A stretch of DNA of 64,000 nt from Microbulbifer bruguierae. GTDB taxonomy: Bacteria > Pseudomonadota > Gammaproteobacteria > Pseudomonadales > Cellvibrionaceae. The notes under the pieces are model-generated. The model was not told the DNA's origin. It ran no database searches and was given only the letters and a program-made list of their open reading frames with translations. The translations under genes were made by a program, and so were the position numbers. This document shows positions 43,055 to 53,682 of this stretch, in pieces. The stretch's first letter is position 1; the number at the start of each line of letters is the position of its first letter. The DNA lies in NCBI RefSeq assembly GCF_029869925.1, contig NZ_CP118605.1:2304501-2368500 (forward strand), given 5' to 3'.

Positions 43055-43501
43055 CTAAGCGATGCGCGCCAGTGCCTGCCGGATACGCTCAGGAATGGGG
43101 GTCGAACGATTCCCCTCGCGCTCAACAAACACATGGGTGAAGCGGCCACCGGCCGCCGCCTGAACTTCTCCGGCGGCAAAGATCGCCACCCGATACACCA
43201 CCGAACTGTTACCAATTTTTTCCACCCGGATACCCGCCTCCAGTTGCTGCGGGTAGGCCAGCGGCGCGCGGTAGTCGCAGCTGGAATTGACCACGAAGGC
43301 AACCACCGCAGCGCTGTGGATATCCAGCCCCCCCTCCTCGATCAGGTAGCGGTTTACCGCACTATCGAAGTAACTGTAATAGGTCACATTGTTCACATGA
43401 CCGTAGATATCATTGTCGTGCCAGCGGGTGCTGATAGGAAAGAAAACCCGATAATGATCGCGGGTATAGTGATCCCCCGACGTCGTATTGTCCTGCTGCA
43501 T
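43055..43501 (-). CDS. Acyl-CoA thioesterase (hotdog, 4HBT type)
   Basis: 148 residues. RWHDNDIYGHVNNVTYYSYF contains the catalytic Asp and the HVNN turn of 4-hydroxybenzoyl-CoA thioesterase/YbgC-like proteins; SSCDYRAPLAYPQQLEAGI follows as expected. It hydrolyses an acyl-CoA, with the chain type undetermined. The start is 21 bases after the stop of the Fe-alcohol dehydrogenase gene, so both form one transcript, probably with the TetR gene upstream. Confidence 0.88.
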   Translation of the reverse strand: MQQDNTTSGDHYTRDHYRVFFPISTRWHDNDIYGHVNNVTYYSYFDSAVNRYLIEEGGLDIHSAAVVAFVVNSSCDYRAPLAYPQQLEAGIRVEKIGNSSVVYRVAIFAAGEVQAAAGGRFTHVFVEREGNRSTPIPERIRQALARIA

Positions 43502-43522
43502 AACTCGTTTATTTCTCGCGTT

Positions 43523-44686
43523 TCAGTAAGCCGCACGGTACATCGCCAGGGCATCGGCCTCGCTAACCGCGCGCGGATTATTCACCAGCAACCGCTGCTG
43601 CTGCATGGCATCCGCAGCCAATTGCGGCAGACTTTCCTCAGTTACACCACAGTCACGCAGCCGACAGGGTAATCCCAGTTCCGCAATCAGATTTTCCAGC
43701 CAGCCGATAAGCGCTTCGCTCATCTGCTCGGGGCCACCATCACGGCAATCTCCCCCCATCACCAGCGGAGCCAACTGTGCATACAGCGGCGCTGCCGCCG
43801 GGGCGTTGAAACGCATAACCTGTGGGAGTACCAGCGAGTTGCTGAGGCCATGGGGAATATGGAAGTGGCCACCGAGAGGATAAGCCAGTGCATGTACCGC
43901 CGCCACCGGTGCATTGGCGAAGGCCTGCCCCGCATACAGGGCGCCCAGTAGCATGTCTCCGCGGGCTTTAAGATCGGTGCCGTTGTGAGTGGCAGTGGCA
44001 ATATTACTCGCGAGTAGCCGCAGTGCCTCCCGCGCCAGCATATCGGATACCGGATTCTTTTTGTGCGCGGAGGTGTAGGCCTCGATGGCATGCACCATCG
44101 CATCGATACCGGTGGCCGCGGTTACCGCTGGCGGCAGGCCGAGCGTGAGCTTCGGATCCAGCAAGGCGATATCCGGCTGCAAATGCGGGGAAACGATACC
44201 TGCCTTGGTGGTCTCCCCCGTGGTGACGATGGCGATAGGTGTCACTTCTGATCCGGTGCCCGCGGTAGTGGGCACCTGTAGCAGCGGCAGGCGCGGGCCA
44301 CGCACATTGCCCACCCCATAGAGCTCGTCCAGCGACTGCCGGCAATCCGGGTGTGCCAGCACCGCCACGACTTTGGCCACATCCATGGAGCTGCCGCCAC
44401 CGAAACCGACGATCAGCTCCGCTCCCAGTGCCCGCGCCGCGTGTACCGCCGCCTCCACCGTAGCGCTTTTGGGGTCCGCCTCAACCCTGTCGAAGATGCC
44501 CAGGCGCAGATCCGCGCAGTCAAATCCCGGCAGCAGCCCGTCCAGGAGACCGGCATTGAGGATACCGGCATCGGTCACCAGCAGCACACGGCTGGCACCG
44601 GTTGCGCGACAGTGCTGCGCCAACCGTGCAGCGCCATCCACTTCGCACAGAATGGTATTGGTGGTGGAAAAGGAGAAAGTCTTCAT
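43523..44686 (-). CDS. Iron-containing alcohol dehydrogenase
   Basis: 387 residues. The NAD-binding GFGGGSSMDVAK, the TTAGTGSEVTPIAI loop, and the metal ligands (Asp/His in GIDAMVHAIEAYTS, His in HALAYPLGGHFHIPHG) are complete. It oxidises alcohols or reduces aldehydes with NAD(H); chain length cannot be read. It sits between a TetR regulator and a thioesterase, which suggests conversion of an alcohol or aldehyde that is linked to an acyl-CoA pool. Confidence 0.92.
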   Translation of the reverse strand: MKTFSFSTTNTILCEVDGAARLAQHCRATGASRVLLVTDAGILNAGLLDGLLPGFDCADLRLGIFDRVEADPKSATVEAAVHAARALGAELIVGFGGGSSMDVAKVVAVLAHPDCRQSLDELYGVGNVRGPRLPLLQVPTTAGTGSEVTPIAIVTTGETTKAGIVSPHLQPDIALLDPKLTLGLPPAVTAATGIDAMVHAIEAYTSAHKKNPVSDMLAREALRLLASNIATATHNGTDLKARGDMLLGALYAGQAFANAPVAAVHALAYPLGGHFHIPHGLSNSLVLPQVMRFNAPAAAPLYAQLAPLVMGGDCRDGGPEQMSEALIGWLENLIAELGLPCRLRDCGVTEESLPQLAADAMQQQRLLVNNPRAVSEADALAMYRAAY

Positions 44687-44810
44687 AGGATCCCCATACA
44701 GTTACAGGGACCCATTGAAAGGCGCGCAAGGGCCGCTTTGCCATTACCTCGGACTTCGGGTCCACCGCTCAACACGGTGAATCACCTCCGAAACGGTCGC
44801 TGAAGTGGGC

Positions 44811-45500
44811 TCAACTCTGCAGCTGAAACCCCCGCAGCAGGCGCCCAATGCAGGCGCGCATCATACCCTTGTCAGGAAGTACGCTGCTTCTTACCGCCAT
44901 CAGTTGTAACTCGCGCATGGTAAAGACCAGCAGGCGTCCATCTATCCTGGGGGCGGAACTGCCCAGTCTGCGACAACTGACCTCGGCGATATCCCACAGC
45001 GAGTTGTCCAGGGCGCGCACTTTTCTGGCCAGCGCCTCCGGCAGGTTCTGCTCAAACGCGAACTGGCACTCGGCCGAAATCATATTTTTTTTGACGGTCG
45101 ACTCTTCATAAATAATCTCGACAATTTCATCGGCCAGTGCTTCCGCAAAATCCTCGAGCTCCCCCGGATTATCCGCAAATGCACCGGTTGAAGTACTGAT
45201 GAACCGGTGGTACAGCGCCTCGGCTCTTCGCGCTATTTCATCGCGCCAGGGCCTTTCCCGCTCCAGATGCAGGTCAAACGCGGCTTCAATCAGGTTTTCC
45301 AGCGTGCCGAAGTAATAGGTGGTCATTGCCAGTTGTACACCAGCTTCATTGGCAATGGTCCGGTGCGACAGCGCTGCCAGACCGTTGCGGGCAATAATAT
45401 CCAGCGTGGCGTTCAGGATTTTCGCCTTGGCGATTTCGCGCTTTTCGGCCTTTTTGTTGGCCGTCGGCGCTTTGTGGGGAATTCCGCTAATGGAAGCCAT
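44811..45500 (-). CDS. TetR-family transcriptional regulator
   Basis: 229 residues. After a basic N-terminal arm (HKAPTANKKAEKREIAKA) comes the TetR helix-turn-helix: ILNATLDIIARNGLAALSHR, TIANEAGVQLAMTTYYFG and LENLIEAAFDL. The C-terminal ligand domain is not assignable to a subgroup. It lies 124 bases upstream of the Fe-alcohol dehydrogenase gene on the same strand and 165 bases downstream of the FAD oxidoreductase gene. It is therefore a natural candidate to control this cluster and itself. A direct repeat GGTCAAT-TATT-GGTCAAT lies upstream at 45571-45588. Confidence 0.92.
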   Translation of the reverse strand: MASISGIPHKAPTANKKAEKREIAKAKILNATLDIIARNGLAALSHRTIANEAGVQLAMTTYYFGTLENLIEAAFDLHLERERPWRDEIARRAEALYHRFISTSTGAFADNPGELEDFAEALADEIVEIIYEESTVKKNMISAECQFAFEQNLPEALARKVRALDNSLWDIAEVSCRRLGSSAPRIDGRLLVFTMRELQLMAVRSSVLPDKGMMRACIGRLLRGFQLQS

Positions 45501-45665
45501 GTGTATTGCCTCGGACGAAAATCGCTATCTAAACAGCAGTGAGCGAAAGGAGTGCGAAACCCTATACAAAGGTCAATTATTGGTCAATCGTGCAAAAAAA
45601 TAATGCCTGGATTACCACAAAATTGCTCGATCACGCACCGAAATTATGGCTTACCTTTTCAAATT

Positions 45666-47375
45666 CTAGACGACCGTATGACGTTCCGGCGGCTTGGCTC
45701 CCGAGCCTCGAGGGTGCGGTGATCCTTCGCTCCTGAAGATCCGTTTCAACAGAGGAAAACCGCGACGCCACCCCAGAATACTCTGGCTGGTAAGCACGCC
45801 AGCGAACAGCGCCCCTGCCACACCACAGCTCACAATGTCCTGGCCGGTAAGGTAGAGCCCCCGAATACGGGTTCTCGGGCGCAACCAGCTCTGGCGAAAA
45901 CGCGCAGGGTCGTGATCCAGGCCGTAAATTTCTCCGTGCTGATACTCGCAGAAATAGCGGGTAGACAGCGGTGTGGACAGTTCGCAGTAATCGATCTGGC
46001 CGCGCAACTGGGGCAAATGCCGGTACAGGTGTTCAAGCAGACGCTCACTGAACTGCTGCTTCAGCGCCTCGTAGTCCGCGCCCCGCTTGCCCCAGGTCTC
46101 CCGCTGCCAGGACTCAAACCAGCTGAATTTGGCCGGCGCCACTATTTCAATGGTGGCCCGACCGGGATGGCGCTGGGTGAAGGCTGGGTCTTTCGCCGAC
46201 GGGAAGGAAATATACACCAGCGGAATTTCCGCACTCTGGTGGTCAAGGAAAGCGGCAGTATCTTTTTCATAATCGATACTGGGGTAAATCCAGTAATTGG
46301 TTTTTGGCAGCCCCAATTCCGCGGCGGTTTGCTGCAAGCCTATATACAGACACACATGGCTCATGGAAGGCTTCACAGCCTGCAACCTGGCTGGATAACC
46401 TGCGGCAACACAAGCACTTTGTGGCAACAGTTTTTCGAAGGTATTGAACACACCGGCATTGGAAATTACCGTCGGCGCCATAATCTCGCAGCCATCCACC
46501 ATGCGCACACCGATCACCCGTTTTCCATCCAGCAGCAGGGTCTCCACTGATGCATAGGTAAACACTTCGCCGCCGCCGTTCTGTATCTGTGGAAGAATGG
46601 TTTCAGCAATCCGACTGGCGCCGCCCACCGGGTAGTAACCGCCGTATAGATAGTGCTTCGCGATCAATGCGTGGATGATGAAACTGCCGGTCTTGGGCGT
46701 CATACCGTTATCACCCCACTGGCCGGTTAGCACCGCGATCAGTGTTTCGTTGTCGGTCAGTTCACGCAGGACCTCATAAGTGGTCTTGTGAAGATAGGCG
46801 GGCCAACGCAGCTTCTTGTAGATATTCAGCAGTGGCGCGCACCAGCGAGGCAGTAACTTTTCCAGGGTGATCACCGGCATGGCTTTCGACACCGCCATCA
46901 CTCGCTGGAGGTACTTTTCTATTACCTCCCGTTCACCCGGGAACTGTCGCGACAATTCCCCGACAAACTCGTCGCGCCCTGCCACCAGATCATACTGCTG
47001 GTCGGCGAGAAAAATCCGGTCGTAAGTGGGATCCATCGGCGCCCATTTGAGGCGGCCACCAGAAATAAAATCAAACAGCTTGCGGGTCATGGTGAGATGG
47101 TCCCCCACATCACCGATATAATGCACCCCCACATCCCACTCGTACCCCTGACGCTCGTAGGCATGCGTAAAACCACCGGCAGTATAGTGCTGCTCCAGTA
47201 CCAGCACTTTTTTCCCCGCCGCGCTCAACAATGAGGCACTGGTAAGGCCACCAATTCCGGAACCAATCACAATTACATCGTAGGGGCCATCCAGCCGTGA
47301 AGGGCGGTAGCGACGGCCGATACGCACTCGGCCCGGTGGTGGCGCAGTAGACTGTGAACGGGCAGAACCGGACAT
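45666..47375 (-). CDS. FAD-dependent oxidoreductase of the phytoene desaturase / retinol saturase type
   Basis: 569 residues. The dinucleotide-binding start is DVIVIGSGIGGLTSASLLS followed by KVLVLEQHYTAGGFTHAYE, the CrtI/RetSat signature. GVHYIGDVG and the long helical insert match all-trans-retinol 13,14-reductase and CrtI-like desaturase relatives. The C-terminal end has GLYLTGQDIVSCGVAGAL, closing the FAD site. It acts on a long hydrophobic polyene or isoprenoid, or a similar lipid. No other carotenoid gene is adjacent, so a carotenoid role is unproven. The N-terminus has an Arg-rich extension (RIGRRYRPSRL) without a signal peptide. First gene of a minus-strand run with TetR, Fe-ADH and thioesterase. 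Confidence 0.88.
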   Translation of the reverse strand: MSGSARSQSTAPPPGRVRIGRRYRPSRLDGPYDVIVIGSGIGGLTSASLLSAAGKKVLVLEQHYTAGGFTHAYERQGYEWDVGVHYIGDVGDHLTMTRKLFDFISGGRLKWAPMDPTYDRIFLADQQYDLVAGRDEFVGELSRQFPGEREVIEKYLQRVMAVSKAMPVITLEKLLPRWCAPLLNIYKKLRWPAYLHKTTYEVLRELTDNETLIAVLTGQWGDNGMTPKTGSFIIHALIAKHYLYGGYYPVGGASRIAETILPQIQNGGGEVFTYASVETLLLDGKRVIGVRMVDGCEIMAPTVISNAGVFNTFEKLLPQSACVAAGYPARLQAVKPSMSHVCLYIGLQQTAAELGLPKTNYWIYPSIDYEKDTAAFLDHQSAEIPLVYISFPSAKDPAFTQRHPGRATIEIVAPAKFSWFESWQRETWGKRGADYEALKQQFSERLLEHLYRHLPQLRGQIDYCELSTPLSTRYFCEYQHGEIYGLDHDPARFRQSWLRPRTRIRGLYLTGQDIVSCGVAGALFAGVLTSQSILGWRRGFPLLKRIFRSEGSPHPRGSGAKPPERHTVV

Positions 47376-47604
47376 GGATCACCTCGGACTTTTGCTGTTT
47401 TTATATTCCGTAAGCCACCTTAGTCCGCTCGCCGGATATGTGCAATGTATTAGCAGGCAGACCAGATAAAGCCCTGCGAAATCTCGAGCACGAAAATGCG
47501 GACGAAAATTTCATGATCGGGATTGGTGAGAGAGCGACCAATACTGTCTGCCAGTATTTCTATAGCAGAAGCACCGATATCAGATCAGATAAACTACAGC
47601 CGTG

Positions 47605-48804
47605 TTAAGTCGTAACTTGAGTTTGCGGCGACGGCCGCAGTGTCACTATACATATCAGTAACGCGATCACGCCACACGCACCGATAGCGGCGACGAGCGT
47701 CAGTGGCTTCCCGTCGAAAACTGCACTGGCAATACCAATAGCGGCTGCGCCCAACATCATTTGCAAGGTGCCACCCACCGCGGCTGCGGTGCCGGCAATG
47801 GGGCCGTGGTCATCCAGCGACAGGACCATCGTGGTCGGAACTACCAGCCCGAGAAACGCGTTACCCACAAGTAGCAGCCCAACCAGCACCCCAAAATTAT
47901 CGATACCGGCGAAATTCAACAGCAAATTCACTACGGCGCTCAGGGCAAATCCACTTACTGCCCATTTCACCACAGCCACACCGGCGAAACGTTCGCAAAG
48001 ATTCGCCGCAAATTGACTGGCCACAAAAAATCCCAGCGCATTCAACGCAAACGCAAAACTGAATTCAGTAGGCGTCAATCCGTAATAGTCCGTATACAGA
48101 AAAGCGGCGATAGACAAGAACGAAAAGAAACTCGCCATGCCCATACCGCCGATCAGGGTCATGCCGATAAAGTGAGGATCTCTGACCAGCACATTGAGCG
48201 CATCGCGCATGGCGGAGACCTTTACCGGCACGCGATCCACTACCGGCAGTGTTTCTGGCAGCACAAAATAAATCAGTAGCAAACTGAATACTGTTGCCAG
48301 CGCCACCGCATAAAATACCGCAGGCCAACCAAAGGGCGCCATCAACAGGCTACCAACCAGTGGTGCCAGCATCGGCGAAACAGACACCACCAGCATCACA
48401 GTTGTCATCAAACGCGTAGCCTCGGTACCGGTGTAGCGGTCTCGGATTATTGCCCGCGGGATAGACATTACCGCCGCGGCACCAATCCCCTGGACAAACC
48501 GCAGTCCGATCAGCCACTCGATAGTAGGTGCAAGCGCACAACCGAGAGATGCAAACAGAAACAGGGTCAGCCCGAAATACAACGGCGGCTTGCGCCCGAA
48601 CATATCCGCTGCGGGCCCATAGAACAGCTGGCAGATACCAAAGGCGATAAAGAATGACACCAGGGTGTATTGCGACATGGCCACCGGCACGTCATAGTCG
48701 TCGGCCATCGCGGGCATTGCCGGCAGGTACATATCGATCGCAAAGGGACCAACACAACTCAGGAGCCCGAGGACAAGGGCCATTTTGATAAATTCAGACT
48801 TCAT
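47605..48804 (-). CDS. Bcr/CflA-family multidrug efflux transporter (MFS)
   Basis: 399 residues from the ATG at 48804, which begins the family N-terminus (MKSEFIKMALVLGLLSCVGPFAID); upstream in-frame starts add an unlikely hydrophilic leader. Twelve membrane helices, with DMYLPAMPAMADDY in helix 1, the MFS motif GPAADMFGRKPPL between helices 2 and 3, and RFVQGIGAAAVMSIPRAIIRD, the Bcr/CflA variant of motif B. It exports drugs such as bicyclomycin, chloramphenicol or sulfonamides using the proton gradient. It is divergent from the M14 deacylase gene. Confidence 0.92.
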   Translation of the reverse strand: MKSEFIKMALVLGLLSCVGPFAIDMYLPAMPAMADDYDVPVAMSQYTLVSFFIAFGICQLFYGPAADMFGRKPPLYFGLTLFLFASLGCALAPTIEWLIGLRFVQGIGAAAVMSIPRAIIRDRYTGTEATRLMTTVMLVVSVSPMLAPLVGSLLMAPFGWPAVFYAVALATVFSLLLIYFVLPETLPVVDRVPVKVSAMRDALNVLVRDPHFIGMTLIGGMGMASFFSFLSIAAFLYTDYYGLTPTEFSFAFALNALGFFVASQFAANLCERFAGVAVVKWAVSGFALSAVVNLLLNFAGIDNFGVLVGLLLVGNAFLGLVVPTTMVLSLDDHGPIAGTAAAVGGTLQMMLGAAAIGIASAVFDGKPLTLVAAIGACGVIALLICIVTLRPSPQTQVTT

Positions 48805-48987
48805 ATAAACCTGGTAATTCCGGATACTGAGGCGGCCGGACCCGTTGCGCCCGAACATATGTGTGTCGATTCTAACAGCACACCACAACGAGCCAAGGGA
48901 CAAAGATCAAGGGCCGAGGGCAAGCACTTCCACGATTTGCCAGAGCCCCTCTACAATATTGGCTGTTTATACCCGCGGGACGATCCG

Positions 48988-50010
48988 ATGCAGATGGACA
49001 AAAGCTTCAAAGTTGCCGGCATTACGGTCTCCCGCGGTGAAACCCGTAAAATCGAGCTTCCCATTGTTCGCCTGTACACCGATACAGAAATGGCGATACC
49101 GGTCTATGTTCACCGCGGCAAGAAAGACGGCCCGACCATTTTTGTGTGCGCCGCTATTCACGGTGACGAATTGAACGGAGTGGAAATCATCAGCCGCCTG
49201 ATCAACAGCAAGGCACTCCGCTCGCTGCGCGGCACTTTGATTGCGGTACCGGTCGTCAATGTCTACGGCGTATTGCAACAATCCCGCTACCTGCCAGACC
49301 GCAGGGATCTCAACCGCTCCTTCCCCGGCTCTGCCCGCGGCTCCCTGGCGGCGCGTATGGCCCATGTATTTCTGGACGAGGTCGTATCCAAGTGCGACTA
49401 CGGCATCGACCTGCACACCGGTGCACTGCACCGCAGTAACCTGCCGCAGATTCGTGCAAATCTCGACGATGAACAGACCCGCGCCATGGCCTGTGCTTTT
49501 GGTGTGCCCGTGATGCTGAATTCCACCCTAAGGGATGGCTCATTGCGCCAGGCGGCGGCCGATCTCGGGGTGCGAATTCTGCTGTATGAGGCGGGCGAAG
49601 CCCTGCGCTTTGATGAACTGTGTATTCGCGCCGGCGTAAAGGGTGTACTCAATGTACTGCGTCATCTGAACATGTTGCCACCGCGCAAGAGCAGGCTCGG
49701 TATCGAACCTTTTATCGCGCGTCGCAGTGGCTGGTTGCGGGCGGGTGACAGCGGCATTGTGAACCACAAGCGTCACCTTGGGGACCACGTAAAAAAAGGT
49801 GAAGTCCTCGCTACCATCGCCGACCTGTACGGCAACGAGCTGGACAAGGTACTGGCGGATGCCGATGGCATCATCATCGGCAAACAGAATATCCCCCTGG
49901 TGCAGGAAGGCGAAGCCATGTACCACATCGCCTACTTCCACGAACCCCACGAGGTACTGGAAAACCTGGAGCTACTTCAGGATACCCTGTTGCCGGAGGA
50001 TAACTTCTAA
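48988..50010 (+). CDS. M14 succinylglutamate desuccinylase / aspartoacylase family protein
   Basis: 340 residues from the ATG at 48988; the open frame runs further upstream but the family starts here. Zinc-binding His/Glu are in CAAIHGDELNGVEI and His in DYGIDLHTGALHRSNLPQ. RRDLNRSFPGSARGSLAARMAH is the substrate-binding stretch, and the catalytic Glu is in LYEAGEAL. A C-terminal beta domain (from about 250) includes LGDHVKKGEVLATIADLYG, a biotinyl-like hammerhead fold seen in this group. It probably deacylates an N-acyl amino acid or similar amide. Its stop is only 7 bases from the convergent mltB stop, so their transcripts overlap. Confidence 0.9.
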   Translation: MQMDKSFKVAGITVSRGETRKIELPIVRLYTDTEMAIPVYVHRGKKDGPTIFVCAAIHGDELNGVEIISRLINSKALRSLRGTLIAVPVVNVYGVLQQSRYLPDRRDLNRSFPGSARGSLAARMAHVFLDEVVSKCDYGIDLHTGALHRSNLPQIRANLDDEQTRAMACAFGVPVMLNSTLRDGSLRQAAADLGVRILLYEAGEALRFDELCIRAGVKGVLNVLRHLNMLPPRKSRLGIEPFIARRSGWLRAGDSGIVNHKRHLGDHVKKGEVLATIADLYGNELDKVLADADGIIIGKQNIPLVQEGEAMYHIAYFHEPHEVLENLELLQDTLLPEDNF

Positions 50011-50017
50011 CAAAGGT

Positions 50018-51244
50018 TTATTGCTTGCGAAGCAACTCCAGAACTTCCTTGCTCGGAAACCCCTGCAATTCAACCCCGGCGCTTTCCTCGAACTTGAGAA
50101 TGGCTTTGCGCGTTTCACCTCCGGCCTTGCCGTCTATCTCTCCGTCGTAAAAGCCTTTTTCCTTCAACTTGGTTTGCAGCTCCACCACTTCGTCGTGATC
50201 AAGGCGTGTGAACGGGCGCTTCCAGTCTTTGGTTAAAGGTGCCCCACCGCCGATCTGGTCCGCGAGAATACCCACGGCGGCGGCGTAGCGGTCGGAGTTG
50301 TTGTAGCGCTTGATGACGAAGAAGTTCTTCAACATCAGGAAGGCGGGGCCACCACGACCAGCAGGGACTTTCAGCTCCGCAATATCATCCGGGCGCGGGA
50401 ACGCCTTTCCGCTTACCCGTGTTACGCCGAGCTTTTCCCACTCGGAGATTTTCAATTTCCCCGCAGGCAATTTGTTGTCGGGAATGGTGACCTCATAACC
50501 CCAGGTCTCGCCGCTGCGCCAGCCGTTCTCCTTCAGCAGGTTGGCCGCGGTCGCCAGGGCATCCGGTACTGAGTTCCAGATATCGCGTTTGCCGTCGCCA
50601 TCCATATCCACCGCGTAGGCCTGGTAACTGGTGGGAATAAACTGGGTGTGCCCCATGGCACCGGCCCAGGATCCAGTCAGGTGGCTTTCATCGATATCAC
50701 CACTCTGTAGAATTTTGAGTGCGGCAAGCAGCTGGCTGGTGCCGAACTTTTTGCGTTTTGGATCTGCGTACGCGAGGGTCGCCAGGGAGCGGATAACACT
50801 GCGCATTACCGTCTGGTTATCGAGAATCGCACCAAAGCTCGACTCCATCGACCAGATCGCAAGCAGGATATTGGGGTTGACCCCGGACTGCTTCTCGATT
50901 TTATCCAGCCATGGCTGCAATTCCTGCTTCTTGTCTCGACCGCGTTTGACGGCAAACTTGGTGATGCGGTTGTCAAAGTACTGCCAGGCCGGGGCCTTGA
51001 ATTCGGGCTGGTAGCTGGCCTTGTCCAACACCCACTGGTCTGGCGAGTCGACCCCCTTGAAGGCGCGATCAAAAGTTTCTGCAGAGATCCCCTCTTTCAT
51101 CGCCGTCTGGCGAAATTCCTTTTTCCACTTTTCAAATCCGGGATCCGCCGCTGCGCTGACCAGCAGAGGCACCATCACCAGCAGGCTAAACAAACTAGAA
51201 CACAGATACGAACGGCGTGAGGGGGTAGAGGCGAAAAGGCCCAT
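50018..51244 (-). CDS. mltB: Lytic murein transglycosylase B with peptidoglycan-binding domain
   Basis: 408 residues with AAGGAGA eight bases before the start. The signal is SYLCSSLFSLLVMVPLLVSA; there is no clear lipobox cysteine before the mature part, so it is soluble or only loosely held, unlike E. coli MltB. The SLT_2 domain has the catalytic Glu in AIWSMESSFGAILDN, then RSLATLAYADPKRKKFG, GSWAGAMGHTQFIPTSY and VDMDGDGKRDIWNSV. A C-terminal PG_binding_1 domain (about 345-405, VVELQTKLKEKGFYDGEIDG) targets the wall. It cleaves MurNAc-GlcNAc bonds, forming 1,6-anhydro ends. Confidence 0.93.
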   Translation of the reverse strand: MGLFASTPSRRSYLCSSLFSLLVMVPLLVSAAADPGFEKWKKEFRQTAMKEGISAETFDRAFKGVDSPDQWVLDKASYQPEFKAPAWQYFDNRITKFAVKRGRDKKQELQPWLDKIEKQSGVNPNILLAIWSMESSFGAILDNQTVMRSVIRSLATLAYADPKRKKFGTSQLLAALKILQSGDIDESHLTGSWAGAMGHTQFIPTSYQAYAVDMDGDGKRDIWNSVPDALATAANLLKENGWRSGETWGYEVTIPDNKLPAGKLKISEWEKLGVTRVSGKAFPRPDDIAELKVPAGRGGPAFLMLKNFFVIKRYNNSDRYAAAVGILADQIGGGAPLTKDWKRPFTRLDHDEVVELQTKLKEKGFYDGEIDGKAGGETRKAILKFEESAGVELQGFPSKEVLELLRKQ

Positions 51245-51440
51245 GACATCTCCTTGACGGTAACAGCTCGCACAAGGGTAGAACGGAAGGCGCCTGACGG
51301 AAAGGGATGAATAGCGTCACTCACCCAGCCTGTGACCGGGGCGACACTCTTTTCATTGGTAATTGACCACGCGCTCTAAGCGCACACGCGTGCGCCGCCC
51401 CTTCACAACATGCTCGAGGGCAGTACAGCACCGAACGGAA

Positions 51441-52109
51441 TCACGCCGCGGGAGGAATCACGTAAAACAGCACCGCGAAGAAATGCAGTACACCGCCAGC
51501 CAGTACGAACAGGTGCCAGATCGCATGGTGAAAACGCAGGCTCCGCCACAGGTAGAACGCGATTCCACCGGTGTAACAGAGGCCGCCCAGAACCAGTAAC
51601 AGCAGGCCCCCGGGGGCCAGGTTATCCATCAACGGCTTGATCGCCGCAATCACCACCCAGCCCATCAGCGCACTGAGGGTAATGGAGAGTGCACGGATTT
51701 TCTTCAACGGGGTGAACTGGATGATCAGACCAAGCAGTGCCAGTCCCCAGATGATGCCAAATAACCACCAGCCCCAGGGGCCGCGCAGGGTAACCAGGGT
51801 GAAGGGGGTGTAGGTACCGGCAATGAGCAGGAAAATCGATGAGTGGTCGACGGTCCGCAGAATCTGCTTGGCGCTGATATGGGTGATGCTGTGGTAAAGG
51901 GTAGATGCCGCAAAACACAGAATCAGGGTGGCGGCGTATATGCTGCTGCTGACGATATGCCAGGCATCACCACGCAAGGCCGCAAAGCCACACAGCACAC
52001 CGAGGCCGGCAATGGCCAGTAGCGCACCGATGCCGTGGGTCAGGCTGTTGGCAATTTCTTCTGCAGGGCTATAGCGACTGCCGATACTGCTTGAGGTGCT
52101 GCTGGACAT
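51441..52109 (-). CDS. Hemolysin III / PAQR family membrane protein
   Basis: 222 residues from the ATG at 52109, supported by GGGAG upstream; the open frame extends 46 codons further without conserved content. Seven membrane helices. The family metal site is visible: EEIANSLTHGIGALLAI (His in helix 1), FAASTLYHSITHIS (Ser, His) and the C-terminal FHHAIWHLFVLAGGVLHF (HxxxH). Named after Bacillus hemolysin III, the group (E. coli YqfA) are probable membrane hydrolases related to adiponectin receptors, linked to membrane lipid homeostasis rather than proven toxins. Follows purA on the same strand after a hairpin. Confidence 0.9.
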   Translation of the reverse strand: MSSSTSSSIGSRYSPAEEIANSLTHGIGALLAIAGLGVLCGFAALRGDAWHIVSSSIYAATLILCFAASTLYHSITHISAKQILRTVDHSSIFLLIAGTYTPFTLVTLRGPWGWWLFGIIWGLALLGLIIQFTPLKKIRALSITLSALMGWVVIAAIKPLMDNLAPGGLLLLVLGGLCYTGGIAFYLWRSLRFHHAIWHLFVLAGGVLHFFAVLFYVIPPAA

Positions 52110-52216
52110 GGGGAAACTCCCGTTTGGCACAGGGCTGCCAGTATGGCAGAAAAATGTGACCGAAAATTTATATGCAGTCCCAATGATCGGGATTGGCGCA
52201 TCGGGAGGCAAGGAAT

Positions 52217-52249
52217 CTTTGGGACCGGTTGGTTTCACCGGTCCCAAAG
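52217..52249. other. 13-base hairpin downstream of purA
   Basis: CTTTGGGACCGGT (52217-52229), a seven-base loop, ACCGGTCCCAAAG (52237-52249), 11 bases after the purA stop. No run of T follows on either strand. It probably forms the stable 3' end of purA mRNA, with or without factor-dependent termination. Confidence 0.6.
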
Positions 52250-52259
52250 CAATGGGTAA

Positions 52260-53606
<1,347 letters not shown>

Positions 53607-53682
53607 TCAACGTTAAACGGGCGAAAAGAAAAAATCGGCCGCGCCCGTCCTGCGACCAAATTTTGTAAATCAACTAACCAGC

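Noticed and set aside
45571..45588. GGTCAAT direct repeat as the definite TetR operator
   Set aside because: TetR operators are normally inverted repeats. Direct repeats 11 bases apart are suggestive but not enough to call an operator.
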